Below are positions 1-11,801 of a stretch of DNA of 64,000 nt, in pieces. The notes beneath the pieces were generated by a model, which worked only from the letters and a program-made list of their open reading frames with translations, made no database searches and had not been told where the DNA came from. The position numbers were made by a program, and so were the translations under genes. The stretch is from assembly GCA_023974075.1 (NCBI GenBank), contig JAMFTG010000525.1, positions 1 to 64,000 of the forward strand, read 5' to 3'. This DNA comes from Chaenocephalus aceratus (taxonomy: Eukaryota > Chordata > Actinopteri > Perciformes > Channichthyidae). Within the stretch, counting starts at the first letter, position 1; each line of letters opens with the position of its first letter.

Positions 1-970
1 GTAGGTCATTTGTAAAAATAGAAAAAAAAGTGGTCCCAAACAACTACCCCGAGGTACTCCACAAGTGACTGTTTTCACCTTTGAGAGACTTCCATTAAAA
101 AAAACAGTTTGACTTCGATTTGTCAGGTAACTTTCTAACCACCTCAGCGTTTCAAAATGAAAACCATATTGTTCCAGCTTGTGTAACAACAAAGAATGGT
201 CAATGACATCAAAAGCAGAACTAAAATCAAGTAGTACTGCACCCACTAACTTCCTATTATCTAGTTCGCCCTTCCAGTCATCTGTCATTTGTGTTAAAGT
301 GGTGCATGTGGAATGGCGAGGTCAATAAGCATGTTGATACACAGTATTAAGTTCGTTACCTTCAAAGTATTTTTGTATTTGATTGAAAATTATTCTCTCC
401 ATTATCTTTGCTAATGCGGGTAATAAACTTATTGGACGGCTATTTGTACCAGAAAATGGTCCAGCTGGATTTTTTGCAAGTGGAATAATTTTTGCTATTT
501 TCCATGCCTGTGGGCAAATACATTTATCAATACTCAAATGTATAATATGACAGATAGGCTCTGCAACAAAATTAGCAACATATCTAAGAAATGTACCAAC
601 TATTATCCACTCCTGGTGGTTTATCATTACATTTACCTAGTAGACATTCAACATCTGTAATTGTCACTTTTTCTATTTTAAATGTACACTTCTTATGTTT
701 CATAATTAAATCCTTTATTAGAAATGTGGAGTTACTATTTATAGTTTGATTCATATTTCTCCTCAAATGTTCTTGTCATCCTTTATCTCTTTAATTTTAT
801 TTCCATAATACAACTGTTTTTTATTTTTATTTAATGCTGTAACATAATTCCTTAACCTTCTATACATTTGCCCATCTGACTTGATGAGAGAGCTACATTT
901 TTTGCATCATCTCTTTGTTTCATTAGATCCCTTAATTCCTCATCTAACAATATATGTCAAACTTCTGTGT
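1..970 (-). mobile_element. Decayed LINE fragment (reverse transcriptase, jockey/CR1/L2 group)
   Basis: Read on the minus strand this is a piece of a non-LTR retrotransposon polymerase. From about 960 down to 770 it resembles the linker between endonuclease and RT (charged, Lys-rich, several stops). From 766 to 322 it gives RT fingers motifs: KPPGVDN, then QAWKIAKIIPLAKNPAGP, then NSRPISLLPALAKIMERIIF. From about 320 to 1 another frame gives a palm segment with SAFDVIDHSLLLHKLEQYGF-like sequence and CGVPRGSCLGPLFF. The catalytic [YF]xDD box would lie off the left edge. At least two frameshifts and several stops break it, so it is a dead copy. The order of motifs is diagnostic of a LINE RT; the exact family is not certain from memory alone. 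Confidence 0.85.
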
Positions 971-2175
971 TCAGGTAACTCCACCAAAGTAGTGCAACTC
1001 CTCAGAGTTTTTAATAGAAACTGGATGCACCATTAGTTTCTTTGTTCACATCTCCAGTAAAAAACACCAGAGAAGCTAAATTATGGCAGAGAATTCGTTA
1101 TTTAAATATCCTGCTGCCAAAAGATCTCACCTTGCAGGATGACATGTACTTGGATTCATGTTGATTTTTACAACTTGTAAATTGAGAAGTGAGAAGCCAC
1201 ACAAGCCAAACATCGGGAAACTTCAGACCAAAGTCTGCAGGTGTGATTATTTCAATCGTAATGAATCCAATTTCCCTAAAATCTGCAGCTCGTGATGAAA
1301 ACCCACCGCACGTCTCCAAATCACAGGGGCTTTTTTGTTGTTGTCACATTAGTCAACAAGGCCCACGACTCCAGGCTGTTTACAAAGCGGCGCCCCTCTC
1401 CTCTCTGTCACGTCGCGCTGCAACTGGAGGGGGGGGGGGGGGGGGGCAATCAAAGCTCGCCGAACACACGTCATCCTTTGAGGGGGTCTTTGAAACCTGG
1501 CCCTCATCCGCACGCAGGAGCGCATCACGCCACATTAGACAGTTTGTGGAATAAATATTTGACGGGCCGGCAATATCACAAGATGCAGAGGAACCTCCTA
1601 GCACACAGCTGTTCACTCCCACCCCCCCAATCCTTTATCCTCCCCTCCTGCAGACAGAGAGCTGGTTTAAAGCTCAATTGTGCATTTTGCAGATAAAGTA
1701 GCAAAACTACTAGAGGCGGTGTTGTGAGCGCCGGTTGCCAGGGCAACACTGGTAGGGAGACCTGGTTCTCCATTACTACTTAATTTAGGCGCTCTAATTG
1801 CATTCAACACAATCTGCGGCCACACTGAATAAAAATAAAATGCCTCACAAACCGAACGCGGGTGCAAATGGCTTCGAAATTGTCTTTATTGCTGTTTGTG
1901 GCGATACAATGTTTCGCTTAAAGATGAACCATAACATTACATTTCAATTCGTTGCCAGTCTCAAGAGTGCTTTATAACAGGGTCTTTAATTTGAGGACGA
2001 GATGCTAAAAAAAAGGAGAATGTCATCAGCTGCTCAGAAGTTAAATATATTCTCCGTTGAATGAGCTTGTGAGAGGAAAGGAGATAGATAGAGAGAGGGA
2101 GGGAGTGAGAGTGAAGTAAAATTGCTTTAATTGTTCAAGCTTCTGGCCTCAGAGCACTTCTTTCCCTTCAAAAGA

Positions 2176-2176
<1 letters not shown>
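971..2176. other. Unique sequence, no gene seen
   Basis: No recognisable coding region. ORFs of 65 to 134 codons here look like chance reading through GC-rich DNA and share no motif with a family I know. A pure run of 18 G lies at 1429-1446. The rest is non-repetitive and could include conserved non-coding sequence. Confidence 0.6.
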
Positions 2177-2691
<515 letters not shown>

Positions 2692-2886
2692 CAGAGGTGG
2701 AAAGTAACATTAGTTAAAGTACTTTTTTAAAACAGTTTGTAGTTACTACTACATTTCGAAGCCCATACATACTTTAACTTGAGTAAAGAAGTTTAGTCAG
2801 TACTTCTACTTTTACCAGAGTATTTTTAAACAAGAGTATTTGTACTTCTACTTGAGCAATGGATGTGTGTACTTTGGCCATCTCTG
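2692..2886. mobile_element. Short hAT-type MITE
   Basis: Starts CAGAGGTGGAAAGTAAC and ends TTTGGCCATCTCTG, imperfect terminal inverted repeats. The interior is built of AGTACTTTT/ACTTGAGTA strings typical of a very common fish non-autonomous hAT family. No coding sequence. I could not see a clean 8-bp target duplication, so the assignment rests on ends and interior composition. Confidence 0.75.
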
Positions 2887-2887
2887 G

Positions 2888-4371
2888 TGTTACGACTGGC
2901 TCGAAAGCCGCAACAATGAGGAGTAAAACGCAGAGTTGGAGTGGATAAACAAAATATTTTATTGTTCTTCAACAAAGGAATCTTGGGGACACAAAAACAG
3001 GGCCGTGGTTGCAGTCGAATAGTCCAAAGATCAGCTCCTATCGTCTATCCCTATCCACTATTCCTTGACCACTGAGTGAAACGTCACGGGGTTAAGGGAT
3101 AGTGGATAGGAGAATTCAAAAGGACTTAGGAGAAGAGACTGCGGTACTTTAGAGAATCCGAATGCACTTTCACTATCCGACGTGTTTATGATGCGCCAGC
3201 GGACGTCATTGTGTGCGTCTGCTGCTGTGGGGGAACCATGGAAACCACAGTTTTCTATACAGCGGACGACAACATGGATGTTCAATAAGAACGAGGGACT
3301 ACTGTAAACTCATCTAGAGACTCTGCCCCGTGCTCTGATGCTGCTGCTTTGCTTTATGAACGTGGACAACAGAGAAACATATTCTTCAGGACCAAAGTTG
3401 GAATTGAAATAAGAAAGGAAAGTGAAACTTATGCTCGTCACCCTCTCCCTCCGGTCCACATTAATACTAATGATCCCAATACGTATGATTGTATGAAAAG
3501 ATCTTAAAATCAATACAAATGTATTTATTATAAACGTTAGTCCTTAACATCTATCACTGTGTATATCACCATTCAAACATCTTTTAAAAGTTGAACAAAC
3601 CCCACACAGCTCAGTAAAGACTGTGAAATGTTGACTTTATTTGATAATTTCAGTAAAAACTAACGTTCATATTTCTCTCTTTGATTATAATACTGATGAA
3701 CGTTCAAAACAAAGCACTTTGGCAACTTACCACCTACGTTTTAAAATGCTTAATAAGCACCGTAACTTTCATGATATCATTTCTCCGTCATAATCGTTTG
3801 TTTCCGTGAACGGCCGACTGTTGAGTGACGGCAAATGCTGCGGCTGCAAGGCATTGTGGGTCAGCATTTTCTCCTCTCCTTTCGGTGAGGGAGGTCCAGT
3901 GGTTCCTAAGCTAAAGGAGGTTATAAAGGAAGTTTGAAACCTCCTTTCCTATCATCTGAGCAGGTGTGTCAAACTCAATTTCATCGCGGGCCACATTAGA
4001 ATTATGGTTGCACTCAAAGGGCTGGTTGTAACTTTAAGACTATATCAATATACATATATAATATATATTACATAATGTATTATATTATATTATTGGCTCT
4101 TCATTGGATTATTATCAGTTCTGGTAATAACTTCATAAATAACTACGTCTGAAAGCAGAAGTCTAGGGCAAATAATTGAAAGCAAATATTCAACAATTAC
4201 ACCAATTGTATTGTATATTATATTATTTGCAAGCTCTTACGGGACATAAACAATGAGGTTGCGGGCCGGTTTTGGCCCACGGGCCTTGAGTTTGACACGC
4301 CTGATCTACCTGAGGTACTTCCGGGTCATTTCACTCCGTTAGGAAGGTTCCTAAGCTAAATGGACTATTCA
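2888..4371. mobile_element. Probable composite non-autonomous DNA element (unclassified)
   Basis: A perfect 10-bp inverted repeat, GAATAGTCCA at 3017-3026 and its complement at 4361-4370, brackets about 1.35 kb. Near the left end a 17-bp hairpin with one mismatch pairs 3050-3066 with 3094-3110 (CCTATCCACTAT core). The string GGTTCCTAAGCTAAA occurs at about 3902 and again at about 4346, suggesting internal duplication or two copies of one end. A hAT MITE sits inside at 3961-4303. No transposase is encoded. The class is inferred from structure only and the outer limits are uncertain. Confidence 0.4.
3961..4303. mobile_element. hAT-type MITE with CAGGTGTGTCAAACTCAA ends
   Basis: Begins CAGGTGTGTCAAACTCAA and ends TTGAGTTTGACACGCCTG, an 18-bp terminal inverted repeat with one mismatch. 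The subterminal GCGGGCC motif is also inverted at the right end (GCGGGCCGG and GGCCC). The interior is AT-rich (TATATTATATTAT) and non-coding. Such ends are known from vertebrate hAT elements. The 8-bp flanks do not match convincingly. Confidence 0.85.
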
Positions 4372-5527
4372 ACTTCAACCCAAGTCTCTGGGTGGAGGGG
4401 AAGTGGAAAAAGAAGAGAGCAAGACTGCAGCCTTCCTCATGCCTTTTATGCAGGCCTTGATTAGGGGATGGGGATCACCTGAAGGACACAATTAGGGGAG
4501 GGGAGAGACACACAGAAACACACACAAGCAGACATTCTGACTGAACAGCGATCAAGCCTGAAGCCACAGAGCTCTTCTGTTCTGTCCTTTCTTCTTAGAG
4601 GAAGTTCAGAAACACGTAACTCTGGATTTGTTTTAATGTTTGAGGTGCAATAAACGACACAGCAGCTTTTTGGCATGTTAAAACTATTATTTTCTGCCTC
4701 GCTCATGAGAGTAACAGCTGGCGAAATTACAGCCTCGCCTACTAATTTTAATTTAACCATATATCGAGCCCAACAGTCGATTTCAAATGATTGAATGTAA
4801 TTGTTTGCCTGACTGGCCATGGTAACCGGGCTCTTTGAAGATCCACAAATCCACGGTTTTCAAACATTTCTGATCGGATTGGCAAAAACTTCAGAATTTG
4901 TATTGACCGTCCATTCAAATGACTGTTGGTTTCCCCAAAAAGAGGGCGGGCCGTAATTTTGGCCCAGAAGTGTTACTCTCATCTATACAAACACAACAGG
5001 TGGTGGGCTGGAAACTAGCACTAGTTCCACTCTTTCATTTACCTTTGCAAGCTGTTTTAACACAAGCTGAAGAAGACCCCAGTAGAGGGGGAGTGGGGGG
5101 GTAGACAGGGGAGGAAGAGAAGGAGAGAGATGGAGGCCGATGGATCGGGCCGTGTCAATAAGTCTCCTCGCAGTTCAGTACAGGTGAATTGATCTTTTAC
5201 AATTTCACCTTCTGACAGCTGGGAAAATCACTACACCTCTAAGTGCAGAGGATGCTTGGGTCAAAGAAAGGGAAGATGGTGCAAGAAGGGGGGGAAAGAA
5301 GAAAGGTGTTGAGGAATCCTTACTTCTGGCCGATTTGAACATAAATCATAAACTTTCTTCTCATGTTGAATATCCTGTCAGTCCTATAATGCCAACACAG
5401 CAATTATTGACACTGGCTAGTTCTGCAGCCTTTCCACTAATCGGATTTAGAGCTGTTTTGTGTAAAATAGGCAAGGATTGTTCGAATGCTCTTCACAGTA
5501 AGTGTTATTAGACGGCTTAGGCTACTG

Positions 5528-5528
<1 letters not shown>
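4372..5528. other. Unique sequence, no gene seen
   Basis: Non-repetitive. A minus-strand ORF of 119 codons (4461-4820) has no recognisable domain or splice context and I do not call it. Confidence 0.55.

Positions 5529-5601
<73 letters not shown>
5529..5601. repeat. (TG)n microsatellite
   Basis: Uninterrupted TG repeat of about 73 bp. Confidence 0.98.
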
Positions 5602-5603
<2 letters not shown>

Positions 5604-5755
5604 GCGATGTTGTGTGTTGTTTCTGCTCTGTTATCTAGGTTTGTCGCCATCACACACACTCTGCTATCTCTGCAACTCTGAATGAACTCTCGCTTGTCAG
5701 AGCTGCGGGCATCAACAGCTTCTAAATATTTGGGGAGGTAGAGGGAGGCGGAGAG

Positions 5756-6262
<507 letters not shown>

Positions 6263-6344
<82 letters not shown>
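6263..6344. repeat. (TG)n microsatellite
   Basis: TG repeat of about 82 bp. Confidence 0.98.
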
Positions 6345-6345
<1 letters not shown>

Positions 6346-7017
6346 TTATCCTCCGTTCACACCTGTGTGTCCATGTTTGTCTGTGTGTGAATGCAGTTCC
6401 TATAAATGCTTGTGTGAGGGTCCGTGGCTCTGTAAACATTACCTCATCACTGTCATGCTGAGGGGGACCCTGGCCCCCCCGTCGGGCCCCAGGTCTGTGG
6501 GAACTGAAGCCCACTCGGCTGGCTGGAACAAAGGGCAGCCCTCCCTTGCCCCCTGCCCCAGCCACTGCTGCCCCCGGCCCACCTCCTAACAAAAGGGGCC
6601 ACGGGGCCTTAATTCCCAGGCAACGATATAAATGGTGGCCCCCCGACTCCCAAGGAACGAGGCAGGAACGAATGGGCCTGCAAACCTAATGGGAAGGTGG
6701 GGGGGGAAAGAAGTCATAAAAGGGGTGCCCCCCCCCTCACCTCCTCCTCCTCCTCCTCCTCACCCAAGAGGTCCCTTTGTTGGTTCTGGTGAGGGGACTG
6801 GGGGTGGGGGTGAGGGGACAAGGGGTGAGAAGAGACAAAAGACAGGTCGGAGAGAGTGGCAGGGGTCAAAGCTGCCAGCCCCCCCCCTCAACACATCCAC
6901 CGAAAACTCCTTAAAGAACTCAGACATCCCAGCACACGCACGCAAGCACGCAAGCACGCACGCACACGCACACGCACACGCACACGCGCACACACACACA
7001 CACAGTCATTTAAACTA
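6345..7017. other. GC-rich, low-complexity sequence without a gene
   Basis: Contains several C runs, a short (CCT)n tract at about 6738-6760, G-rich GGGGTGAGGGG strings near 6790-6830, and an impure CACG/CACA tract at about 6936-7004. Pro-rich and His-Thr-rich ORFs here come from these repeats and carry no domain. Confidence 0.6.
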
Positions 7018-7031
7018 ATGGATCTGGAAGG
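7018..7031. repeat. Target-site duplication of Rex3, left copy
   Basis: ATGGATCTGGAAGG occurs here and again at 9919-9932, exactly flanking the Rex3 element. The first four bases could also belong to the GATG-type tail on the right, so the minimal duplication is 10 bp. Confidence 0.85.
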
Positions 7032-7226
7032 CCTCATGAAAGACGACACAAGAAGTGAGGATACCCGGCCCGGAGGAAGCCCGGGGTCCCTTTCTAGAGC
7101 GACAGCGTCGGCTCTGGAACCTTACTTCTGGATAGGGGTTGGACTCTATTCTTCTCCGGAGTTGCTCAAGGTGTGAGGCGCCGGGCGGGTGTGGGGATAC
7201 TCACAAGTCCCCGGTAGGGTGCTTCG

Positions 7227-8252
7227 TTGTTGGAGTTTACCCCAGTGGACGAGAGGGTCGCCTCCCTACGCCTGCGGGTTATCGGGGGGAAAACTCTGAC
7301 TGTTGTGTGTGCTTATGCACCAAACAGCAGTTCAGAGTATACAGCCTTCTTGGAGACCCTGGAAAGAGTCCTGTATGGGGCTCCTGAAGGGGACTCCTTA
7401 GTCTTGCTGGGAGACTTCAACGCACATGTGGGCAATGATGGAGACACTTGGAGGGGCGTGATTGGGAGGAACGGCCCCCCTGATCTGAACCGGAGTGGTT
7501 GTTTGTTACTGGACTTCTGTGCTAGTCATGGATTGGCCATAACAAACACCATGTTCGAGCATAAGGATGCTCATAAGTGTACGTGGTACCAGAGCACCCT
7601 AGGCAGAAGGTCCATGATCGATTTCGTTATCGTATCATCGGACCTGAGGCCGTATGTTTTGGACACTCGGGTAAAGAGAGGGGCGGAGTTGTCAACTGAT
7701 CACCATCTGGTGGTGAGTTGGGTCGAGTGGCGGGGGAAGCCTCTGGATAGACCTGGTAAGCCCAAACGTGTAGTTCGGGTGAACTGGGAACGTCTGGAGG
7801 AGGCCCAAGTTCAGGAGGCCTTCAACTCGCACCTCCGGCGGAGCTTTTCGGGCATTCCTGTGGAGGTTGGGGACATTGAACCAGAGTGGTCGGTGTTCAA
7901 AGCCTCTATTGCCGAAGCCGCGGCGGGGAGCTGTGGTCTCAAGGTTCTAGGTGCCTCAAGGGGCGGTAACCCTCGAACCTCCTGGTGGACACCGGTGGTC
8001 AGGGAAGCCGTCCGACTGAAGAAGGAGGCCTTCAGGGATTTGTTATCCCGGGGGACTCCCGAGGCAGTTGCAAGGTACCGACAGGCCCGAAGGGCAGCAG
8101 CCTCATCCGTGGCCGAGGCAAAGCAGCGGGTGTGGGAGAAGTTCGGAGAAGACATGGAGAAGGACTTTCGGGGCGGGACCAAAGTTGTTCTGGAAAACTG
8201 TCCGACACCTCAGGAGGGGGAAGCAGGGAACCATCCAAGCTGTGTACAGTAA
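7227..8252 (+). pseudogene. Rex3 endonuclease domain (exonuclease-endonuclease-phosphatase fold), N-terminus missing
   Basis: In the family this nuclease nicks genomic DNA to prime reverse transcription in the nucleus. Seen here: [10 protein letters not shown] near residue 26, the [12 protein letters not shown] motif with Asp63 and Asn65, [20 protein letters not shown], and the terminal STDHHLVV with the catalytic Asp158-His159 pair. Motifs carrying the N-terminal Asn and Glu residues would lie upstream; bases 7032-7226 only hold a broken piece (GLYSSPELLK in another frame). True homology ends at about 8175, after which the frame diverges (residues after GEDMEKDF are out of frame). The start Met used is simply the first in the open frame, not a real initiation site. 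Confidence 0.92.
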
Positions 8253-9900
8253 GGATGGGACGTTGTTGACCTCAACTGATGGAGTGTTAGGGCGTTGGAA
8301 GGAACACTTTGAGGAACTCCTGAACCCGACAACTCCGCCCTCTATGTTAGAGGCAGAGCTGGAGTATGACGGGGGATCAACACCAATCTCCCGGGGGGAG
8401 GTCACTGAGGTCGTCAAACAACTCCACAGTGGCAAAGCCCCGGGGGTGGATGAGATCCGCCCGGAAATGCTGAAGGCTCTGGGTGTTGAGGGACTGTCAT
8501 GGTCGACACGTCTCATCAACGTTGCGTGGAAGTCGGAAACAGTACCGAAGGAGTGGCAGACCGGGGTGGTGGTTCCCCTTTTTAAAAAGGGGGATCAGAG
8601 GGTGTGTGCCAATTACAGAGGCATCACACTACTCAGCCTCCCCGGGAAAGTTTACTCCAAGGTACTCGAAAGGAGGGTCAGGCCGATTGTCGAACCTCAG
8701 ATTGAGGAGGAACAATGCGGATTCCGTCCTGGTCGTGGAACGACGGATCAGCTTTTTACTCTCGCAAGGATCCTGGAGGGGGCCTGGGAGTACGCTTATC
8801 CGGTCTACATGTGTTTTGTAGACTTGGAGAAGGCGTATGACCGAGTTCCCAGGGAGTTACTGTGGGAGGTGCTGCGGGAGTATGGGGTGAGGGGGTCTCT
8901 ACTCAGGCCCATCCAATCTCTGTACTCCCAAAGCGAGAGCTGTGTCCGGGTCCTCGGCAGTAAGTCGGACCCATTTCCGGTGAGGGTTGGCCTCCGCCAG
9001 GGCTGCGCTTTGTCACCAATCCTGTTTGTAATATACATGGATCGGATTTCGAGGCGTAGTCGTGGGGGAGGGGGTCTGCGGTTCGGTGGACTAAGGATTG
9101 CACCACTGCTTTTTGCAGATGATGTGGTTCTGATGGCTTCATCGGTCTGCGACCTTCAGCACTCACTGGATCGGTTCGCAACCGAGTGTGAAGCGGCTGG
9201 GATGAGGAGCAGCACCTCCAAATCTGAGGCCATGGTTCTCAGCAGGAAACCGATGGACTGTCCACTCCAAGTAGGGAATGAGTCCTTACCCCAAGTGAAG
9301 GAGTTCAAGTATCTCGGGGTCTTGTTCTCGAGTGAGGGAACAATGGAGCGTGAGATGGGCCGGAGAATCGGAGCAGCGGGAGCGGTACTGCAGTCGCTTT
9401 ACCGCACCGTTGTGACGAAAAGGGAGCTGAGTCAGAAGGCAAAGCTCTCTGTCTACCGGGCCATTTTCGTTCCTACCCTCACCTATGGTCATGAAGGATG
9501 GGTCATGACCGAAAGAACGAGATCGCGGATACAAGTGGCCGAGATGGGTTTTCTCCGCAGGGTGGCTGGCGTCTCCCTTAGGGATAAGGTGAGAAGTTCG
9601 GTCATCAGGGAGGGACTCAGAGTTGAGCCGCTCCTCCTTCGCGTCGAAAGGAGCCAGTTGAGGTGGTTCGGGCACCTAGTTAGGATGCCACCTGGGCGCC
9701 TCCCTAGGGAGGTGTTCCAGGCACGTCCAGCTGGGAAGAGACCAAGGGGTAGACCTAGGACCAGGTGGAGGGATTATATCTCTTCGCTGGCCTGGGAGCG
9801 CCTTGGGACCCCCCAGTCAGAGCTGGTTGATGTCGCCAGGGAAAAGAAAGTTTGGGGCTCTCTGCTGGAACTGCTACCCCCGCGACCCGACCACGGATAA
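8068..9900 (+). pseudogene. Rex3 reverse transcriptase, catalytically complete but out of frame with its endonuclease
   Basis: RNA-directed DNA polymerase that copies the element RNA at the nicked target. Real homology starts at about 8180 (residue ~38, [13 protein letters not shown]); the first residues are a wrong-frame read of the endonuclease end. Motifs in order: KAPGVDEIRPEML, PLFKKGDQ, NYRGITLLSLPGKVYSKVLE, EEEQCGFRPGRGTTDQLF, CFVDLEKAYDRVPREL (Asp252), GLRQGCALSPILF, and the catalytic LLFADDVV (Asp351-Asp352; FADD at 9112-9123), then FKYLGVLF. The C-terminal part has WFGHLVRMPPGRLP and a basic KRPRGRPRTRWRDY segment, and stops with TAA at 9898-9900, 18 bp before the 3' limit. All three catalytic Asp residues are present, so decay is limited to the upstream frameshift. 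Confidence 0.95.
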
Positions 9901-9918
9901 GCGGGAGAAGATGGATGG

Positions 9919-9932
9919 ATGGATCTGGAAGG
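9919..9932. repeat. Target-site duplication of Rex3, right copy
   Basis: ATGGATCTGGAAGG, identical to 7018-7031. Confidence 0.85.
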
Positions 9933-10104
9933 TGACAGCAGACAAAGTTTCTCACCCAAAATATCCACACACTCTTAAACGTGGATTGAAATATTTTCAA
10001 AACCTGTCCTGTTTTTCCTTTAAGGTGCTGAAAAAATGTATACATATGTATAAAAATATCAAAAAGTGTTGTGGTGCTGCAGGGAGGTCATGGCCTATAA
10101 AGGC
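9933..10104. other. Unique spacer
   Basis: Short non-repetitive sequence between Rex3 and a MITE. No gene seen. Confidence 0.5.
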
Positions 10105-10795
10105 TTAAAGTGGACCTATCATGCTATATTGGAAACATATATTGTAGGGCCATACCTATGCAAAACATGTCTGTGAAGTTTTTTGCTTAAAATACCAAAC
10201 AGGTGTTGTAGCCATGCCTCATACTGCTCATACCCCTCTTTTGCTGCCCTGTTAGAGAAACGCGGATCTTGGGTCCTTAGCTTGAAAACAAAAAAGAGGA
10301 GGCAGAGCTAATGCCTGATCAAAATTCTACAGGAGATAAAGTTAAATTCTGCTGTGATAAAACGCCATCTAGTTCTAAACCACATCAAAGATTATTTCTG
10401 AAACAGTATGGAGCTCAAATGCTTTTTCTGTTGCGGATTTATCACAAGGTGAGTTCCTTTTTTTATTTCCTGCTTTTTAAACACATGCGCTCTCCAGTAC
10501 AGGTTAGCTCTGAGTGTTAGCGAGGCTTGCTAATGTAAACAACCAGATTACGTCCAAAACATGTCAGGCATTGTTTCTGATAGCAACTTTTCTGTGGGTC
10601 CGCCGCCGATTTGACGTTATATCGGCAGCAAATCTGTATTCGCTCGTTGCATCCCCGTTTTTAGAGTTTGGGTACGGAGGAAAAGAGAGAGGGTTTTATT
10701 TGCTGACGCTGCGTGAGTTCCCTGACGCACCGGGACACATCTTTATGTATAAAATACATCAAATTGTGCATTTTGCATGGTAGGGTCCCCTTTAA
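10105..10795. mobile_element. TTAA-target MITE (piggyBac- or Kolobok-like)
   Basis: Starts TTAAAGTGGACCTATCATGC and the complement of its right end reads TTAAAGGGGACCCTACCATG, so the termini are inverted repeats differing by one base and one indel, and each includes TTAA, the target used by piggyBac and Kolobok transposases. The 690-bp interior has no transposase. Related ends occur at 11802/13298, 48062/52746, 33297 and 63889. Confidence 0.85.
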
Positions 10796-10856
10796 GTACC
10801 AACCTAATAAAAAAGTCCTTGTTTGATACAAATAATCTCCTATTTTACAATATTTT

Positions 10857-11200
10857 CTAATGATAATTTGAATAGATAGATGTATACTATATTTATCCCA
10901 AGTTAGGGAGTTTTTTTGTCCCAGCAGCATTTTTTTACAGCCATTGAAGAATTACATCTTCAAAATATAATAAAATCAGATAAAATAAAAATAAACATTA
11001 AAAGCAAATAATATATACATTCTCATAGACATCTATTCAGGAGAGTAAGAATACAAATGATAACATATACAGAATAAATTAGAATTCTTTAATATACCAA
11101 TCTACTAAAGGGACAGAAACATATAAACATAGCGTATTATAAGAAACATGTGCACAGTAGCTTTCAATTAATTTAAGCAAATACTGTTTTACTACAGTAT
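10857..11200 (-). mobile_element. 3'-end fragment of a non-LTR retroelement
   Basis: AATAGATAGATGTATACTAT followed by ATTTATCCCAAGTTAGGGAG and CCCAGCAGCATTTTTTTACA resembles the complement of a common fish LINE 3' end (tetranucleotide tail, then GGGATCAATAAA-type sequence). The rest is AT-rich 3' UTR-like DNA. No coding part remains. Similar fragments lie at 26038, 30618 and 45125. Confidence 0.5.
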
Positions 11201-11681
11201 ACTGTGATTAATGTTTAAAAAGTGTTTATTCCCTTTTCATATACAACGAATTATATCGCAATTGCACTTTTATGTTCAAAATCATTGGAACTAGTTATTT
11301 TTTCCAAATCGTGCAGCCTTATTTCTCCATGGCTGTCTCCAATACATGTTATGATGTTAGAGATCAAATCTAGAATCTTCTCACTTCTTCTGAGAGGCTT
11401 CTTGATCACTTTAGAGGCCTTTCCAGGGACTATGACAAACCATTTTCATCCTGACCAAGAACAAGATGTACTTGTAGTCGTACTTGTAGTTGGAGCACCT
11501 TTGAGAGGAGTCTTGATGGAACATGAACAGTATCTAATGAGAAACTGGGGGGTTGTGAGAAGGACACCAGGACCCCTCATGTGAGATCAGACGCTCTGTT
11601 GTGTCGTGGCAGCTCTCCTTGATCACTGCCAAGCTGGTTTTCTAATTATAAGAAGCAAAAGTAATTTTGGCGGTTGTGATT
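11201..11681. other. No gene seen
   Basis: A 120-codon plus-strand ORF (11222-11584) shows no recognisable domain. Possibly part of an old element, but nothing supports a call. Confidence 0.5.
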
Positions 11682-11801
11682 AGAGGTGGAAGAAGTACTC
11701 AGATGTTATACTCAAGAAAAACAGTAGTAACATGTAGTAACAGTCAATATTAAGTAAAAGTACAAAAGTAATGGCAGCTAAATGTACTGAAGTACTAAAT
11801 C
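11682..11801. mobile_element. Left part of a hAT-type MITE, interrupted by a TTAA MITE
   Basis: AGAGGTGGAAGAAGTACTCA followed by repeated AAGTAC/AAAAGTA strings is the usual left end of the fish hAT MITE also present at 26837 and 55223. It breaks at the TTAA of the next element, and AAAGTACTCATGAT resumes just after 13298, as the family sequence would. The right end is not seen clearly. Confidence 0.65.

Larger units (their letters stand above)
7032..9918 (+). mobile_element. Rex3 (RTE-clade) non-LTR retrotransposon, 5'-truncated, nearly intact coding
   Basis: About 2.9 kb, beginning inside the endonuclease region and ending GAAGATGGATGGATGGAT, the short GATG-type 3' tail described for teleost Rex3. 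It encodes an apurinic-like endonuclease followed by a reverse transcriptase. Two frame breaks are visible: one near 7175-7225 at the truncated 5' side and one near 8170-8185 between endonuclease and RT. The 14-bp flanking duplication shows a simple target-primed insertion. The RT frame is open for 610 codons, so the insertion is fairly young. The missing endonuclease N-terminus makes it non-autonomous. Confidence 0.95.

Noticed and set aside
1189..1696. Overlapping 121- and 134-codon plus ORFs
   Set aside because: Both run through the 18-G tract and have no recognisable motif; two frames open at once points to composition, not coding.
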